This document shows positions 7,772 to 17,567 of a DNA stretch of 64,000 nt, one piece after another. The stretch comes from VRUE01 sp963728835 (lineage in GTDB: Bacteria > Actinomycetota > Thermoleophilia > Solirubrobacterales > 70-9). A model generated the notes under the pieces. That model made no database searches. It had not been told where the DNA came from and saw only the letters and a program-made list of their open reading frames with translations. Positions within the stretch are counted from its first letter, which is position 1, and each line of letters starts with the position of its first letter. Both the position numbers and the translations under genes were made by a program. The stretch covers positions 558,001 to 622,000 of the forward strand of contig CAVSKZ010000002.1 of assembly GCA_963728835.1 (NCBI GenBank), given 5' to 3'.

Positions 7772-8584
7772 TCAGCTGAGGAGAAGCGCGAGGTTGGCCA
7801 CGACCGCGAGCGGGGTGCCGATCAGGGAGAGGTAGCGGAAGAATTTGGCAAAGCCGCCGCGGTAGCGGACGCTCTCCATCAGAGTCAGACCGACGACGTG
7901 TGCCATGTTGACCAGCGCGATCCCGATCGCGATCAGGATCGCGGCGGCGGCGCGGCCCGTTACCTCGCCGTTGTCGACCGCGACCGCGCCGGCGAGGATC
8001 GCGGTGAGGATGGTGCCGAAGATGCCCGCGACCATGCCGGCGAAGTCGCCGCGCGAGAGGCCGGGGAGGTAGGCGGAGCCGATCTCATGGCCCTCGGCTG
8101 GGTCGCGGGTGCCTGGACCGGAGGTCTCGACGCCGACGACGTGCTCGGTGCCGTCTCCGTCACTTCGCAGGACCACCATCCGGAGCGGGGGATCGAGTCC
8201 CGCTTCGGCCTTTTCCAGCAGGCCTTCCTCGAACCAGCGGGCCTGCGCCTGCTCGTGCTCGAAGATCAGAACCTCATCCGCCGGCGCTTTCAGCAGGGCG
8301 TCCTGCGCCGCCTGGATCGGATCGGGATCGCCGACCTCCCCGCCGGCCTCGATGTCGTTCGCGCGGAGCTCTTCGAGCACTCGGCCGAGACGAGCCTCGG
8401 CTTCCCGCTTGGGCTCGTCGATGTCGCCAAGCGTGTGCCGGAAGGCGCTCGCCTCGACCGCTGGAACCACCACGCGCAGGCTGACCTCGTTGCCCTGGCC
8501 ATCGACGCCACCGCGGCGGATCTCGCGCAGCGGCTCGGGACCGATCGGGTCCCCGGTGACTATCGCGAGCAGCCGGCGTGCCAT
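7772..8584 (-). CDS. Membrane-anchored protein with N-terminal UspA-like region
   Basis: About 270 residues from ATG 8584 (MARRLLAIVTGDP). Residues 1-165 look like a soluble alpha/beta domain with alternating strands (EVSLRVVVPAVEA, ADEVLIFEHEQ, MVVLRSDGD), suggesting a stress or nucleotide-binding domain, though no standard family is certain. The C-terminus has three hydrophobic segments: FAGMVAGIFGTILTAILAG, AAAILIAIGIALVNMAHVVG and the final LIGTPLAVVANLALLL. It probably sits in the membrane with a cytoplasmic sensor domain. It is preceded by a good GTTT-N16-GGGTAG promoter and is divergent from the ferritin-like gene. Confidence 0.6.
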   Translation of the reverse strand: MARRLLAIVTGDPIGPEPLREIRRGGVDGQGNEVSLRVVVPAVEASAFRHTLGDIDEPKREAEARLGRVLEELRANDIEAGGEVGDPDPIQAAQDALLKAPADEVLIFEHEQAQARWFEEGLLEKAEAGLDPPLRMVVLRSDGDGTEHVVGVETSGPGTRDPAEGHEIGSAYLPGLSRGDFAGMVAGIFGTILTAILAGAVAVDNGEVTGRAAAAILIAIGIALVNMAHVVGLTLMESVRYRGGFAKFFRYLSLIGTPLAVVANLALLLS

Positions 8585-8619
8585 CGATCGTCGACTCGAT
8601 TCGGGTGCATGGCCGTCGT

Positions 8620-8645
8620 CTACCCCTCGGCGAACCGGGGGAAAC
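8620..8645 (-). promoter_or_regulatory. SigB-like promoter of the membrane-anchored protein gene
   Basis: On the minus strand GTTT (8642-8645), 16-base spacer, GGGTAG (8620-8625), with the start codon 35 bases downstream. It lies back-to-back with the plus-strand SigB-like promoter at 8651-8675. Confidence 0.6.
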
Positions 8646-8650
8646 GAGCG

Positions 8651-8675
8651 GTTCGACACCCCGAGACCTGGGTAG
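8651..8675 (+). promoter_or_regulatory. SigB-like promoter of the ferritin-like gene
   Basis: GTTC (8651-8654), 15-base spacer, GGGTAG (8670-8675), followed by a 30-40 base leader with AAAGGAG (8701-8707) before the GTG at 8716. Confidence 0.6.
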
Positions 8676-8715
8676 GAACACAGCGCTTGTTTTTCAACTG
8701 AAAGGAGCAGTGAAA

Positions 8716-9204
8716 GTGGCTGAGCTGACGACGCTGGAGGAGAAGCTCGCTGAGGTCCTGGGATTGGCCCAGGCCGCGCAGGGCGCCACCGAGAAAGTCG
8801 AGGGCATGGTCGACGACGAGGAAATCGTCAGCACTCTGAAGCAGATGCGCGACGAGGCCGAGGAGACCGAGCGCCGCTGCACCGAGGTGGCCGACAGTCG
8901 CAACGGCAAGAAGACCGCGATCCTCGAAAAGGCCCAGGAAACGAAAACCGAGGCGACCGAGATGATGTCGACCTATCTCGGCGGCGAGTCCGACGGGCTC
9001 GACGGCTTCGAGTTCCTGACCATGGCCGAGGCCGGCGAGGTCGGGCACTGGGCGGTCCTCGGCAAGCTCAACGAGTCCGCACAGGAGAGCGAGATCTCCG
9101 AGCTGGTCGAGTGGGCGCTGCCGATCCAGGAGCGCCACTTCGCCGACGTGAAAGGCGGCTCGCTGAAGCTGGCCGGCGAGAAAGACCCCTACGAAGAGTC
9201 CTAA
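8716..9204 (+). CDS. Ferritin-like / helical-bundle stress protein
   Basis: A 162-residue all-helical protein from GTG 8716 (VAELTTLEEKLAEVLG). The ribosome-binding site AAAGGAG at 8701-8707 is 8 bases away, which favours 8716 over the GTG at 8710. Glu- and Lys-rich helices are separated by short turns; EAGEVGHWAVLGKLN (about 117-131) carries the E-x-x-x-H type spacing seen in ferritin-like bundles, with ALPIQERHF near 143-151. It contains two Cys-free helical halves. Ferritin-like is an inference from the helical pattern and the neighbouring DUF892 modules. Confidence 0.6.
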   Translation: MAELTTLEEKLAEVLGLAQAAQGATEKVEGMVDDEEIVSTLKQMRDEAEETERRCTEVADSRNGKKTAILEKAQETKTEATEMMSTYLGGESDGLDGFEFLTMAEAGEVGHWAVLGKLNESAQESEISELVEWALPIQERHFADVKGGSLKLAGEKDPYEES

Positions 9205-9209
9205 GCGAT

Positions 9210-9234
9210 GTTTGACCAACGCGCTCTTGGGTAG
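9210..9234 (+). promoter_or_regulatory. SigB-like promoter (GTTT-N15-GGGTAG)
   Basis: GTTT (9210-9213), exact 15-base spacer, GGGTAG (9229-9234). It begins just after the stop of the ferritin-like gene and lies upstream of the damaged helical-protein gene at 9397-9862. Confidence 0.6.
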
Positions 9235-9396
9235 ATGACGGACATGGTGCGGGAGAGGAAAATGGGACCGGAAGCGCCAAGTGCGCGAAGGGCACCATCC
9301 CTTGCCCGCACCGTTCAGGCTCTGCGGGAGATTCGCAGCCGCAGTCCCCGTGCGCTGGATTTGGATGCCAGGCAGCTTCGTCTTCGCTGAGGGGGA

Positions 9397-9862
9397 GATC
9401 TGCTCGCCATCTACCTCAACGACCACCTGGCCGGAGCGACTGCCGGGGTCGAGCTTGCCCGGCGGCTGCGGGGGAGCAACGAGGACGATCCCGAGTTCGG
9501 CCCGGCGCTGACCGAGGTCTGCGCCGAAATCGAGGCCGACCGCGAGACGCTCAGGGCAATGATGGATCGGCTCGGGGTGGGCCAGAGCAAGCTCAAACCG
9601 CTCGCCGCCGTTCTCGGCGAGCGAGTGGGCCGGTTGAAGCTGAACGGGCAGCTGCGGGGCTACTCGCCGCTGAGCCGCCTCGACGAGCTGGAGCTGCTGC
9701 AGATAGGCGTGGCCGGCAAGCGCCGCTTGTGGCGGGCCCTGGAGCACACCCACGCCGGCGACCTGCCGGGCTTCGAGCTCGCCGCCCTGGCCGAACGGGC
9801 GACCGAGCAGGCTCAGGTGCCTCGAGGCCCTGCACCTGAAGGCCGCCGCCCTGGCTCTGTAG
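9397..9862 (+). pseudogene. Conserved helical protein, start missing and C-terminus frameshifted
   Basis: A coherent frame begins after a TGA at 9388-9390 with GDLLAIYLNDHLAGATAG and continues through ELARRLRGSNEDD, LKPLAAVLGERVGRLK and LDELELLQIGVAGKRRLW to ERATEQAQ. No usual start codon exists before ATG 9559. After about 9830 the next frame supplies a natural ending, LEALHLKAAALAL, to TAG 9860-9862. The two defects could be assembly indels or real decay. The product (~155 residues) looks like a four-helix bundle of the kind found in actinobacterial stress regions. Function unknown. Confidence 0.5.
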
Positions 9863-9868
9863 CCGCGC

Positions 9869-9893
9869 GTTTTTGCTTCGCCCCTGGGGGTAA
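9869..9893 (+). promoter_or_regulatory. SigB-like promoter of the epimerase-DUF892 gene
   Basis: GTTT (9869-9872), 15-base spacer, GGGTAA (9888-9893). The -10 also forms half of a small inverted repeat GGGGTAAAGACCCC. The ATG at 9975 is about 75 bases from the expected start of transcription, with GGAGGGCGAGAGA just before it. Confidence 0.55.
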
Positions 9894-9974
9894 AGACCCC
9901 AAGAGGCCCAGGGGAGCGGTTCTCCCGCTCACTCCTCGCCAATCCCGAAACCCAGACGCACGGAGGGCGAGAGA

Positions 9975-11982
9975 ATGAAGGTAGTAGTCACTGGCGCGAC
10001 GGGAAACGTCGGCACCAGCACGGTCAAGGCGCTCAGCGAGAGCCGGGAGATCGACGAGATCGTCGGGCTGGCCCGCCGCGAACCGACCTGGATGCCCCCG
10101 AAGACCAGCTGGGTCGAGGCAAACGTCCTCACCTCCGACCTCGGCGCGATCTTCGACGGCGCCGATGCGGTCATCCACCTGGCATGGGCGATCCAGCCCT
10201 CTCGGGACGCGGTGACCCTGGAGCGGATCAACGTCGAGGGCAGCCGGCGCGTCTTCGAGGCCGCGGCCGCCGCCGGCGTGCCGAAGCTGGTCCACGCCTC
10301 TTCGGTCGGCGCCTACTCACGCGGTCCCAAGGACCGCGAGGTGGACGAGGAGCTGGCCCACCGAGGGCACCCCGACATCGTTCTACTCGCGCCACAAGGT
10401 CGCAGTGGAGCGTGAGCTGGACCGCTTCGAAGCCGGCAACCCCGAAACGCGGGTCGTGCGGCTTCGTCCCGCCCTGATCTTCAAGGACGAGGCCGCGACC
10501 GAGATCCGTCGCCTCTTCGTCGGTCCGTTCCTGCCCAACTTCCTCCTGCGCCGCGGCCTCCTGCCGGCGCTGCCCCGAGTGGAGCGCCTGCGCTTTCAGG
10601 CCGTGCATTCCGAGGACGTCGGACGGGCCTACCTGCGGGCTGTCCTGGCGGACGTGGACGGGGCCTTCAACATCGCCGCCGAGCCGCCGCTCAGCCCCGA
10701 GGAGATGGCCGAGCGGATCGGCGTGCGCAGCTTCCCTGTGCCGGCCCGGGTCGTGCGGCGCCTCGCCGACCTGAGCTGGAGGATGCGCCTGCAGCCGACG
10801 CCGCCCGGCTGGCTCGACATGGCGCTGAACGTGCCGCTGATGTCCTCCGGCCGGGCGCGCGAGGAGCTTGGCTGGGAGCCTCGCCACAGCGGGGTGGAGG
10901 CGCTGGAAGAGCTGCTGCAGGGCCTGCGCGAGGGCCATGGAGCCGAAACCCCGCCGCTCGAAGCTGACAGCGCCGGCGGCCGCCTCGACGACTTGAAGAC
11001 CGGCGTCGGCGCCCGCCAGTGGAGCCGCGACCGCGACGAGCAGGTCGTCAAGTACCTGGCCGACGTGCACTCGATCGAGTTGCAGGCGCTGGCGCAGCTT
11101 CGCGCCGCGCCGAAGATCGCCGGCGACGAGCGCCTCGCCGAGGCGTTCGAACGGCACCTGGTCGAGACCGAAGACCAGGAGCGCCGCGTGCGCGAGCGCC
11201 TGGAAGCGGTGGGCGGAAAGCCCTCGAAGCTGAAGGACGCGGCCGGTGCGGCCGGCGGCTGGGGCATGGTCGCCTTCGCGGCCTCTCAGCCCGACACGCC
11301 GGGGAAGCTGACGATGCACGCCTACTCCTACGAGCACATGGAGCTCGCCGCCTATGAGTTGCTGAGGCGGCTGGCCGAGCGTGCCGGCGATGAGGAGACG
11401 GCGCGGATGGCGGCCGACATCGCAAAGGAGGAGGGACGGATGGCCGAGCGCCTGGAGCAGTCCTTCGACACCGCGGTCGAGGCCTCCCTGGCGGGGGTCG
11501 ATCCTGACCAGCTCGACTCCACGCTGCTGGCCTACCTGCGTGACGTCCATGCCCTCGAGGGGCAGGCCGAAAAGCTGCTGGAGGCCGGCGCCAAGCGGGT
11601 CGAGGACGAGCATCTCGAGGCGGCGTTCCGCGACCATCTCGACGAGACCCGGCGCCACCGGGAGCGGATCTCGGGACTGCTGGAGGAGCGCGGCGCCAAG
11701 CCCTCGCCGGCCAAGGACGCGATGCTGAAAGCCGGCGGGCTCAACCTCTCCGCCTTCTTCGGCGCCCAGCCTGACTCGACGACCAAGCTCGCCGGCTTCG
11801 CATTCGCCTTCGAGCACCTCGAGGTCGCCGCCTACGAACTGCTGGCGAGGGTCGCGGCGCGTGCCGGCGACGAGCCCGTGGTCGCCGCAGCCGAGGAGGT
11901 CTTGGTCGAGGAGCGCCGCGCGGCCGAGCGGGTAGCCGAGAGCTGGGACCGGCCCGACGTGCCGCTCGGGATGGCGTCGTAA
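9975..11982 (+). CDS. NAD-dependent epimerase fused to two DUF892 (YciF-like) ferritin-like modules; one frameshift
   Basis: The first part (MKVVVTGATGNVGTSTVKAL) is an extended SDR: Rossmann TGATGNVG, VIHLAWAIQPS and SSVGAYS. The frame breaks near 10348; the next frame carries on with the YxxxK active site (FYSRHKVAVERE) and the epimerase C-terminus to about 10930. A linker leads to two tandem modules (about 11030-11480 and 11510-11960), each beginning VKYLADVHSIE or LAYLRDVHALE and containing KLTMHAYSYEHMELAAYELL or KLAGFAFAFEHLEVAAYELL. These are DUF892/YciF-like ferritin-like repeats. Total is about 668 residues. Fusion is continuous in the second frame, so it is not produced by the frameshift. 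Confidence 0.8.
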
Positions 11983-12008
11983 AAGAGAAAGGACGAGGAG
12001 GGAGACCG

Positions 12009-13196
<1,188 letters not shown>

Positions 13197-13212
13197 AGGC
13201 GCTGGCTGCCGG

Positions 13213-14238
13213 ATGAAGAGACCCGGGCCTCGCCCGCAAGGGCGGCTCAGGCGATCGAACTGCTCGGGCCCAGGCATCAGTCGCCGCCGCCGGGGAGGCG
13301 GCTTCAGCTACCTCGACCCCGAAGGCGGCCCCGTCAGGGACGAGGACGCCCTGGAGCGGATTCGCGGGCTGGCGATCCCGCCGGCCTGGCGGGATGTCTG
13401 GATCTGCGGCGACCCCTACGGCCACATCCAGGCGACCGGCGTCGACGAAGCGGGACGCAAGCAGTACCTCTACCACGAGCGCTGGCATCTGCGGTCGGCG
13501 CAGCGCAAGTTCGAGTCGATGCGCGAGTTCGCGGCGCGGCTGCCGCGCCTGCGCCGCGCGGTGAAGAAGGACCTCACGCGCGAAGGGATGCCGCGTGAGC
13601 GCGCCCTGGCCTGCGCCGTGCGCCTGCTCGACCTCGGCTTCTTCCGGATCGGCGGCGAGGAGTACGCCGAGACCAACGAGAGCTACGGGGTCGCCACGAT
13701 CCTGCGCGAGCACGTCTCGATCGAGGACGGGGAGGTGACCTTCGACTTCCCGGCGAAGAGCGGCCAGCGCCGCGTCCAGTCGATCCGCGACCCCGCCGTC
13801 AAGGCGGCGATCGAAGCGATGCGCCGCCGCCGCAGCGGTCCCGGCGACCTGCTCGTCTTCCGCGAGGACGGCGGCTGGCGCGACGTCCGCTCCGACGACG
13901 TCAACGCATACCTGCAGCAGCAGGCCGGCGAGGAGTTCTCGGCCAAGGACTTCCGCACCTGGCACGGAACCGTGCTCGCCGCGGTGGAGCTTGCGCGGGA
14001 GGGACCGCCGCGAACGAAGGGCGGAGCCGAGCGCGCGATTCGGGCGGCCATCAGGCGCGTGGCGGAGCGCCTGGGCAACACCCCCGCGGTCTGCCGCAGC
14101 TCCTACATCGACCCCCGGGTCCTCGACCGCTTCCGCGACGGCAAGACGATCGAGCTCCCGAACCTCGTCGCGGAAGGAACCGTCACCCCTCGCAAGCAGG
14201 ACCTGATCGAGCGCCGGGTGCTGAGCTTGATCGAGTAG
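13213..14238 (+). CDS. DNA topoisomerase IB
   Basis: A 341-residue type IB topoisomerase of the bacterial/poxvirus-like class. The N-terminal domain has the GGGFSYLDPEGGPVRDED segment and IPPAWRDVWIC; the catalytic domain has RIGGEEYAETNESYGVATI, an FRTWHGT box and the nucleophile tyrosine in VCRSSYIDPRVLD (about 297). These enzymes relax supercoils through a 3'-phosphotyrosyl intermediate. It is the third gene of the apparent epimerase-ADH-topoisomerase operon, 16 bases after the ADH stop. Confidence 0.92.
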   Translation: MKRPGPRPQGRLRRSNCSGPGISRRRRGGGFSYLDPEGGPVRDEDALERIRGLAIPPAWRDVWICGDPYGHIQATGVDEAGRKQYLYHERWHLRSAQRKFESMREFAARLPRLRRAVKKDLTREGMPRERALACAVRLLDLGFFRIGGEEYAETNESYGVATILREHVSIEDGEVTFDFPAKSGQRRVQSIRDPAVKAAIEAMRRRRSGPGDLLVFREDGGWRDVRSDDVNAYLQQQAGEEFSAKDFRTWHGTVLAAVELAREGPPRTKGGAERAIRAAIRRVAERLGNTPAVCRSSYIDPRVLDRFRDGKTIELPNLVAEGTVTPRKQDLIERRVLSLIE

Positions 14239-14248
14239 CCCGGGCCCG

Positions 14249-15064
14249 TTACTTCGGCAGCTTCTGGTCCAGCCAGAGCGCTGCAAAGCATCCGGCAACC
14301 AGGCCCGCGAACCAAAGCACGAAGCCGTAGAGATATGCATAGGTCGCGACGACGTACGCGACAACCTGTACGAGGATCGCAAAGCCGTTCCCGTGAACCT
14401 GGCTGAGGAACTGGAGGTCGGTCAGCGTGCTGCCGAACCCCCAGCCCCATACGGCCGATCCGATCAGCAGCGCTGCCGCCGCCAACGCCCGGTCCTGGTT
14501 GCTTTCGAGCCAGTTGCGCTGGAGCATCAGGACGATCACGGTGATGCTGACCGCCCACGGCAAGGTGGCGAAGTAGACCGCCCAGAAGAGTGCCCCCTTG
14601 TCTTCGAGCTGCCCGCCTGGGACGAGCTCGTAGCCGATGGCTGGGACGAACGACACGAGGATCGTGACCCCCCAGAAGATGAGGTCGCCCCCGGCCTCCA
14701 GATCGAGCTTGGTCTCCTGGGCGGCCGGCTTCGCTTCCGGCTGGGGCTGGCTCGGAAGGGTGGGAGGCTTCGTATCCGCCGGCGGCGCAGGCGCGGCTCT
14801 CACCGCGACGACAGGCTCTGCCGCCTGATCCTGTCCCGCAGCCGGGGCCCGGCGCAGACGGACGGTTTCCTCGTGACCGCCTCCGAAGTCGGCGTCGACG
14901 CCCGCGGCAGCCATCTCGGACACAAGCCGCTCGCGCAGCTCATCGTCAACCGGCTCACCACCATGTCCGAGCGCCACGGCCAGCTCCTTGACTGTGATCA
15001 GCCGCTCGCCCTCACCAAGGGACTGGGCCAGCGATAACGCACTCGTGTTGGGCGTGGCAGCCAC
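14249..15064 (-). CDS. Integral membrane protein with Pro/Ala-rich cytoplasmic N-terminus
   Basis: A 271-residue protein. Residues 1-70 are polar and helical (SLGEGERLITVKELAVALGH), residues 85-125 are a Pro/Ala/Gln-rich linker, and the C-terminal half has about five membrane segments, including LIFWGVTILVSFVPAIGY, AVYFATLPWAVSITVIVLML, ALAAAALLIGSAVWGWGF, FAILVQVVAYVVATYAYLY and LWFAGLVAGCFAALWL. No family was recognised. It is convergent with topoisomerase IB. Confidence 0.6.
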   Translation of the reverse strand: MAATPNTSALSLAQSLGEGERLITVKELAVALGHGGEPVDDELRERLVSEMAAAGVDADFGGGHEETVRLRRAPAAGQDQAAEPVVAVRAAPAPPADTKPPTLPSQPQPEAKPAAQETKLDLEAGGDLIFWGVTILVSFVPAIGYELVPGGQLEDKGALFWAVYFATLPWAVSITVIVLMLQRNWLESNQDRALAAAALLIGSAVWGWGFGSTLTDLQFLSQVHGNGFAILVQVVAYVVATYAYLYGFVLWFAGLVAGCFAALWLDQKLPK

Positions 15065-15141
15065 GGCGCCTCCCTTCTCCAGCCTTTTGGACGCCTGCCG
15101 CTGATTAGACCACGATCAGCCGACTGGGGTCAAGGTCCGCC

Positions 15142-15247
15142 CACTGCCCGAAAACGGAGCGCGGCGGTTGCAATGCGCTGCCCTGCTCCCAAGGAAGCTT
15201 TGGTTGCACCCAGCTATCCCAAGGAAAACGCCTGAACCTTTGGTAGC
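15142..15247 (+). repeat. Imperfect ~105-bp repeat, copy 1
   Basis: This segment resembles 15933-16041. Both read GCCCGAAA...GCGGTTG...CTTTGGTTGC...CTATCCCAAGGAAAACGCCT and end in an inverted repeat (GCTATCCCAAGG with CCTTTGGTAGC here, imperfect). A shorter related stretch (GCCCGAAA, GGAGCGC, AATGCGCT) occurs at 26678-26731. Copy 1 abuts the truncated 5' end of the Fic remnant. Confidence 0.55.
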
Positions 15248-15250
15248 GAG

Positions 15251-15699
15251 ACCGCCGACGGCGAAGCCCGCGTCCTCTTGCGGCCCCTGCTCTACCTGAG
15301 CCTTCACCTGAAGAGCCACCGCGACCCTTACTACGAGCGGCTCCAGGCGATTCGGACCGACGGCGATTGGGAGGGCTGGCTCCGCTTCTTCCTGGAGGGA
15401 GTGATCTCAGTTGCCGACCTCGCAAAAGAAACGACCAAGCGGATCGTCGAGCTGATCGAGCGAGATAGGAAGCGGATCAGCGCCCTCGGACGTGCAGCGG
15501 GCTCCGCCCTGCTCGTCTTCACCATGCCATTAGGGAGGTCGTCCTGCGAATTCCCGAAACCGCCGAGCAACTCCCGGTCTCCGAACCGACAGTCGCCACG
15601 GCGATTGGCCAACTCGAGCGAATCGGCATCCTCCGCGAGCTCACCGGCCGCCCACGCAAGTACCTGAAGATCTTGAGCGAGGGGACCGATCCGCTGTAG
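15251..15699 (+). pseudogene. Fic family protein, C-terminal remnant
   Basis: Only the C-terminal third of a Fic (AMP-transferase) family protein is present: RPLLYLSLHLKSHRDPYYER, DGDWEGWLRFFLEGV, then after a frame change near 15530 the winged-helix tail HAIREVVLRIPETAEQLPVS, TVATAIGQLERIGILRELTG and PRKYLKILSEG to TAG 15697-15699. The catalytic HPFxxGN core is absent and the 5' end stops at a repeat. It lies immediately outside the left tRNA-derived att copy. Confidence 0.65.
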
Positions 15700-15752
15700 C
15701 GTCGGCACCACTCGGGTCATGAGCCGTCGAGGTCGAGGGGACCTTCTGTCGA

Positions 15753-15797
15753 TGGGGCTAGGCGGATTCGAACCGCCCACCTCCTGGGTGCGATCCA
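15753..15797 (-). repeat. Displaced 3' half of tRNA-Ala (left att copy)
   Basis: 45 bases identical at 43 positions to 26759-26803, the 3' half of the tRNA-Ala(CGC) gene from the anticodon loop to the discriminator. Its acceptor strand (TAGCCCC) pairs perfectly with the tRNA 5' end (GGGGCTA), whereas the present gene has one G-U pair there. This suggests it is the original 3' end pushed away by integration. Confidence 0.75.
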
Positions 15798-15916
15798 AGT
15801 CAGACGTGCAGCGCGGGAGTGCAGAAAAGCCGCGGATTTCCAGGGAACTCTGCAACTGGTTTGTCTTGCGAAGTTTCTCTAGATGAGCATGGATATGCGG
15901 CGATACGCGGGGAGTC

Positions 15917-15940
15917 GGGCACTTCTGGCGAGAAGTGCCC
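15917..15940. repeat. 10-bp inverted repeat in island 1 left end
   Basis: GGGCACTTCT (15917-15926) and AGAAGTGCCC (15931-15940) are perfect reverse complements with a 4-base loop. It may be a terminator for the hsd operon or a protein-binding site at the island end. A similar hairpin followed by GAAATGGAGCGC occurs at 26663-26688. Confidence 0.5.
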
Positions 15941-16041
15941 GAAATCTGCGCAGGGCGGTTGGAACCGAGTCTGTCTTGCTTCCCAACGATCCTTTGGTTG
16001 CGGCTCGCTATCCCAAGGAAAACGCCTAAACCTTGGGATAG
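15933..16041 (+). repeat. Imperfect ~105-bp repeat, copy 2, ending in an 11-bp palindrome
   Basis: Related to 15142-15247. Its right end is a perfect inverted repeat CTATCCCAAGG (16008-16018) and CCTTGGGATAG (16031-16041) with a 12-base loop. It lies 56 bases beyond the hsdM stop on the minus strand and could act as that operon's terminator, or be part of the island's end structure. Confidence 0.5.
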
Positions 16042-16096
16042 TGGGGCGATATCGCCGAACACCGTCACCCCATGTGGACGCTGGATCAGCGCCTCT

Positions 16097-17557
16097 TCAG
16101 TTGCTCTTCTCCTCTAGCGTTGCGGCGACGGCCTCGAACTCGGCGAGGGCGGCGGTGAGGTCTTCAACGATCTCGCGAGCGATGACCTCGGGCGGTGGCA
16201 GGTCGTCGGCGTCTTCGAGGGACTCGTCGCGAAGCCACGTGATGTCCAGATTGACCTTGTCGCGAGCGATGAGCTCGTCGTAGGAGAACGGCTTCCAGCG
16301 CTTGGACTCGGTGCGCTCGTCGCGCGGCCGGCCGGGTGAGTAGGACGACACGAAGTCGACGAGGTCGTCGCTGCGCAGCGGACTCTTCTTCGGCGTGAAG
16401 TGCTTGTTGGTCCGCAGGTCGTATACCCAGAGGCGCTGCGTCCACGGTTGCTCGGCGGCCGGCTTTTTATCGAAGAACAAGACGTTGGCCTTTACTCCGG
16501 GCTTGTAGAAGATGCCGGTGGGAAGGCGCAGCAGCGTGTGGAAGTCGAAGGCGGTCAAGAGCTTGCGGCGTAGCGTCTCCCCGGCGCCACCCTCGAACAG
16601 CACGTTGTCAGGCAGCACCACCCCGGCGCGGCCGTTGGTATCGAGGATGGTCATGATGTGCTGCAGGAAGTTCAGCTGCTTGTTGGACGTCGTGACGACG
16701 AAGTCCTCACGGAAGATCTCTGCGTCGCCGCTTCCGTTGCCGATCTCGGTGCTCGAGTTGCGTCCGAACGGCGGGTTGGCAAGGACGACGCTCCACCGCT
16801 CGCCTGGGTCGGCGATCAGCGCATCCCTCTGGTCTATGAGCGAGTCGCCGGTGATCGACCCGAGGCCGTGGAGCAGCAGGTTCATCGAAGCCAAGCGCGA
16901 GGTCGTGGCGCCGATGTCGACCCCGCGGACGAAGGTCGTGCGCAGATGCTCACGGTCAGGCGGCGTGAGTGCGGCGGTGTCGCGGGTGACGTGCGCGTAG
17001 GCGGCGAGCAGGAACCCGCCGGAGCCGCAGGCGGGGTCGACGACCCGGTCGGCGACCGTCGGCTTCACGACCTCGACGATGGCCTCGATGAGCGGGCGCG
17101 GCGTGAAGTACTGGCCGGCAGTCGTCTTCGTGTCGCCGGCACTCCGCTCCAGCAGCTCCTCATAGGCGTCGCCGTTGATGTCCGCCCCTGCCTCCGACCA
17201 GTTCTCCTTATCGAGGTAGTCGACGATTAGCGTCTTCAGGTGGGACGGGTTGGTGATCTTGTTCTGCGCGCCGCGGTAGATCGTGCCGAGCACACCGGGC
17301 TGGCCGGAGAGCCCACGCAGGATGTGGTTATAGGCGTCCTCGAGCTCCTCCCCGGATAGTCCGAGCAGCCGGCTCCAGGAGTACTCCTCAGGAACGACCC
17401 GCTCCGGGTTCAGCGAGCGCGTCGCCCGCTCTTCAGCCATCTTCAAGAACAGCAGGAACGTGAGCTGCTCGGTGTATTCGAACATGTTGACGCCGGCGTC
17501 CCGGAGGACATTGCTTCCGGCGACTAGCTTGGAGACGAGGCGGCCCGATTTGGTCAC
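16097..17557 (-). CDS. hsdM: Type I restriction-modification methyltransferase subunit M
   Basis: A 486-residue N6-adenine DNA methyltransferase from GTG 17557 (VTKSGRLVSKLVAGSNVL). The N-terminal HsdM domain (FEYTEQLTFLLFLKMAEER) is followed by GQYFTPRPLIEAIVEV, the SAM motif DPACGSGGFLLAAY (about 197-210), and the catalytic NPPFGR motif IV (about 275). With HsdS it methylates adenines in a bipartite target. It is the last gene of hsdR-hsdS-hsdM, 10 bases after the hsdS stop. The open frame extends upstream but only as antisense-like sequence within hsdS. Confidence 0.93.
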   Translation of the reverse strand: MTKSGRLVSKLVAGSNVLRDAGVNMFEYTEQLTFLLFLKMAEERATRSLNPERVVPEEYSWSRLLGLSGEELEDAYNHILRGLSGQPGVLGTIYRGAQNKITNPSHLKTLIVDYLDKENWSEAGADINGDAYEELLERSAGDTKTTAGQYFTPRPLIEAIVEVVKPTVADRVVDPACGSGGFLLAAYAHVTRDTAALTPPDREHLRTTFVRGVDIGATTSRLASMNLLLHGLGSITGDSLIDQRDALIADPGERWSVVLANPPFGRNSSTEIGNGSGDAEIFREDFVVTTSNKQLNFLQHIMTILDTNGRAGVVLPDNVLFEGGAGETLRRKLLTAFDFHTLLRLPTGIFYKPGVKANVLFFDKKPAAEQPWTQRLWVYDLRTNKHFTPKKSPLRSDDLVDFVSSYSPGRPRDERTESKRWKPFSYDELIARDKVNLDITWLRDESLEDADDLPPPEVIAREIVEDLTAALAEFEAVAATLEEKSN

Positions 17558-17567
17558 AGGCGCATTC

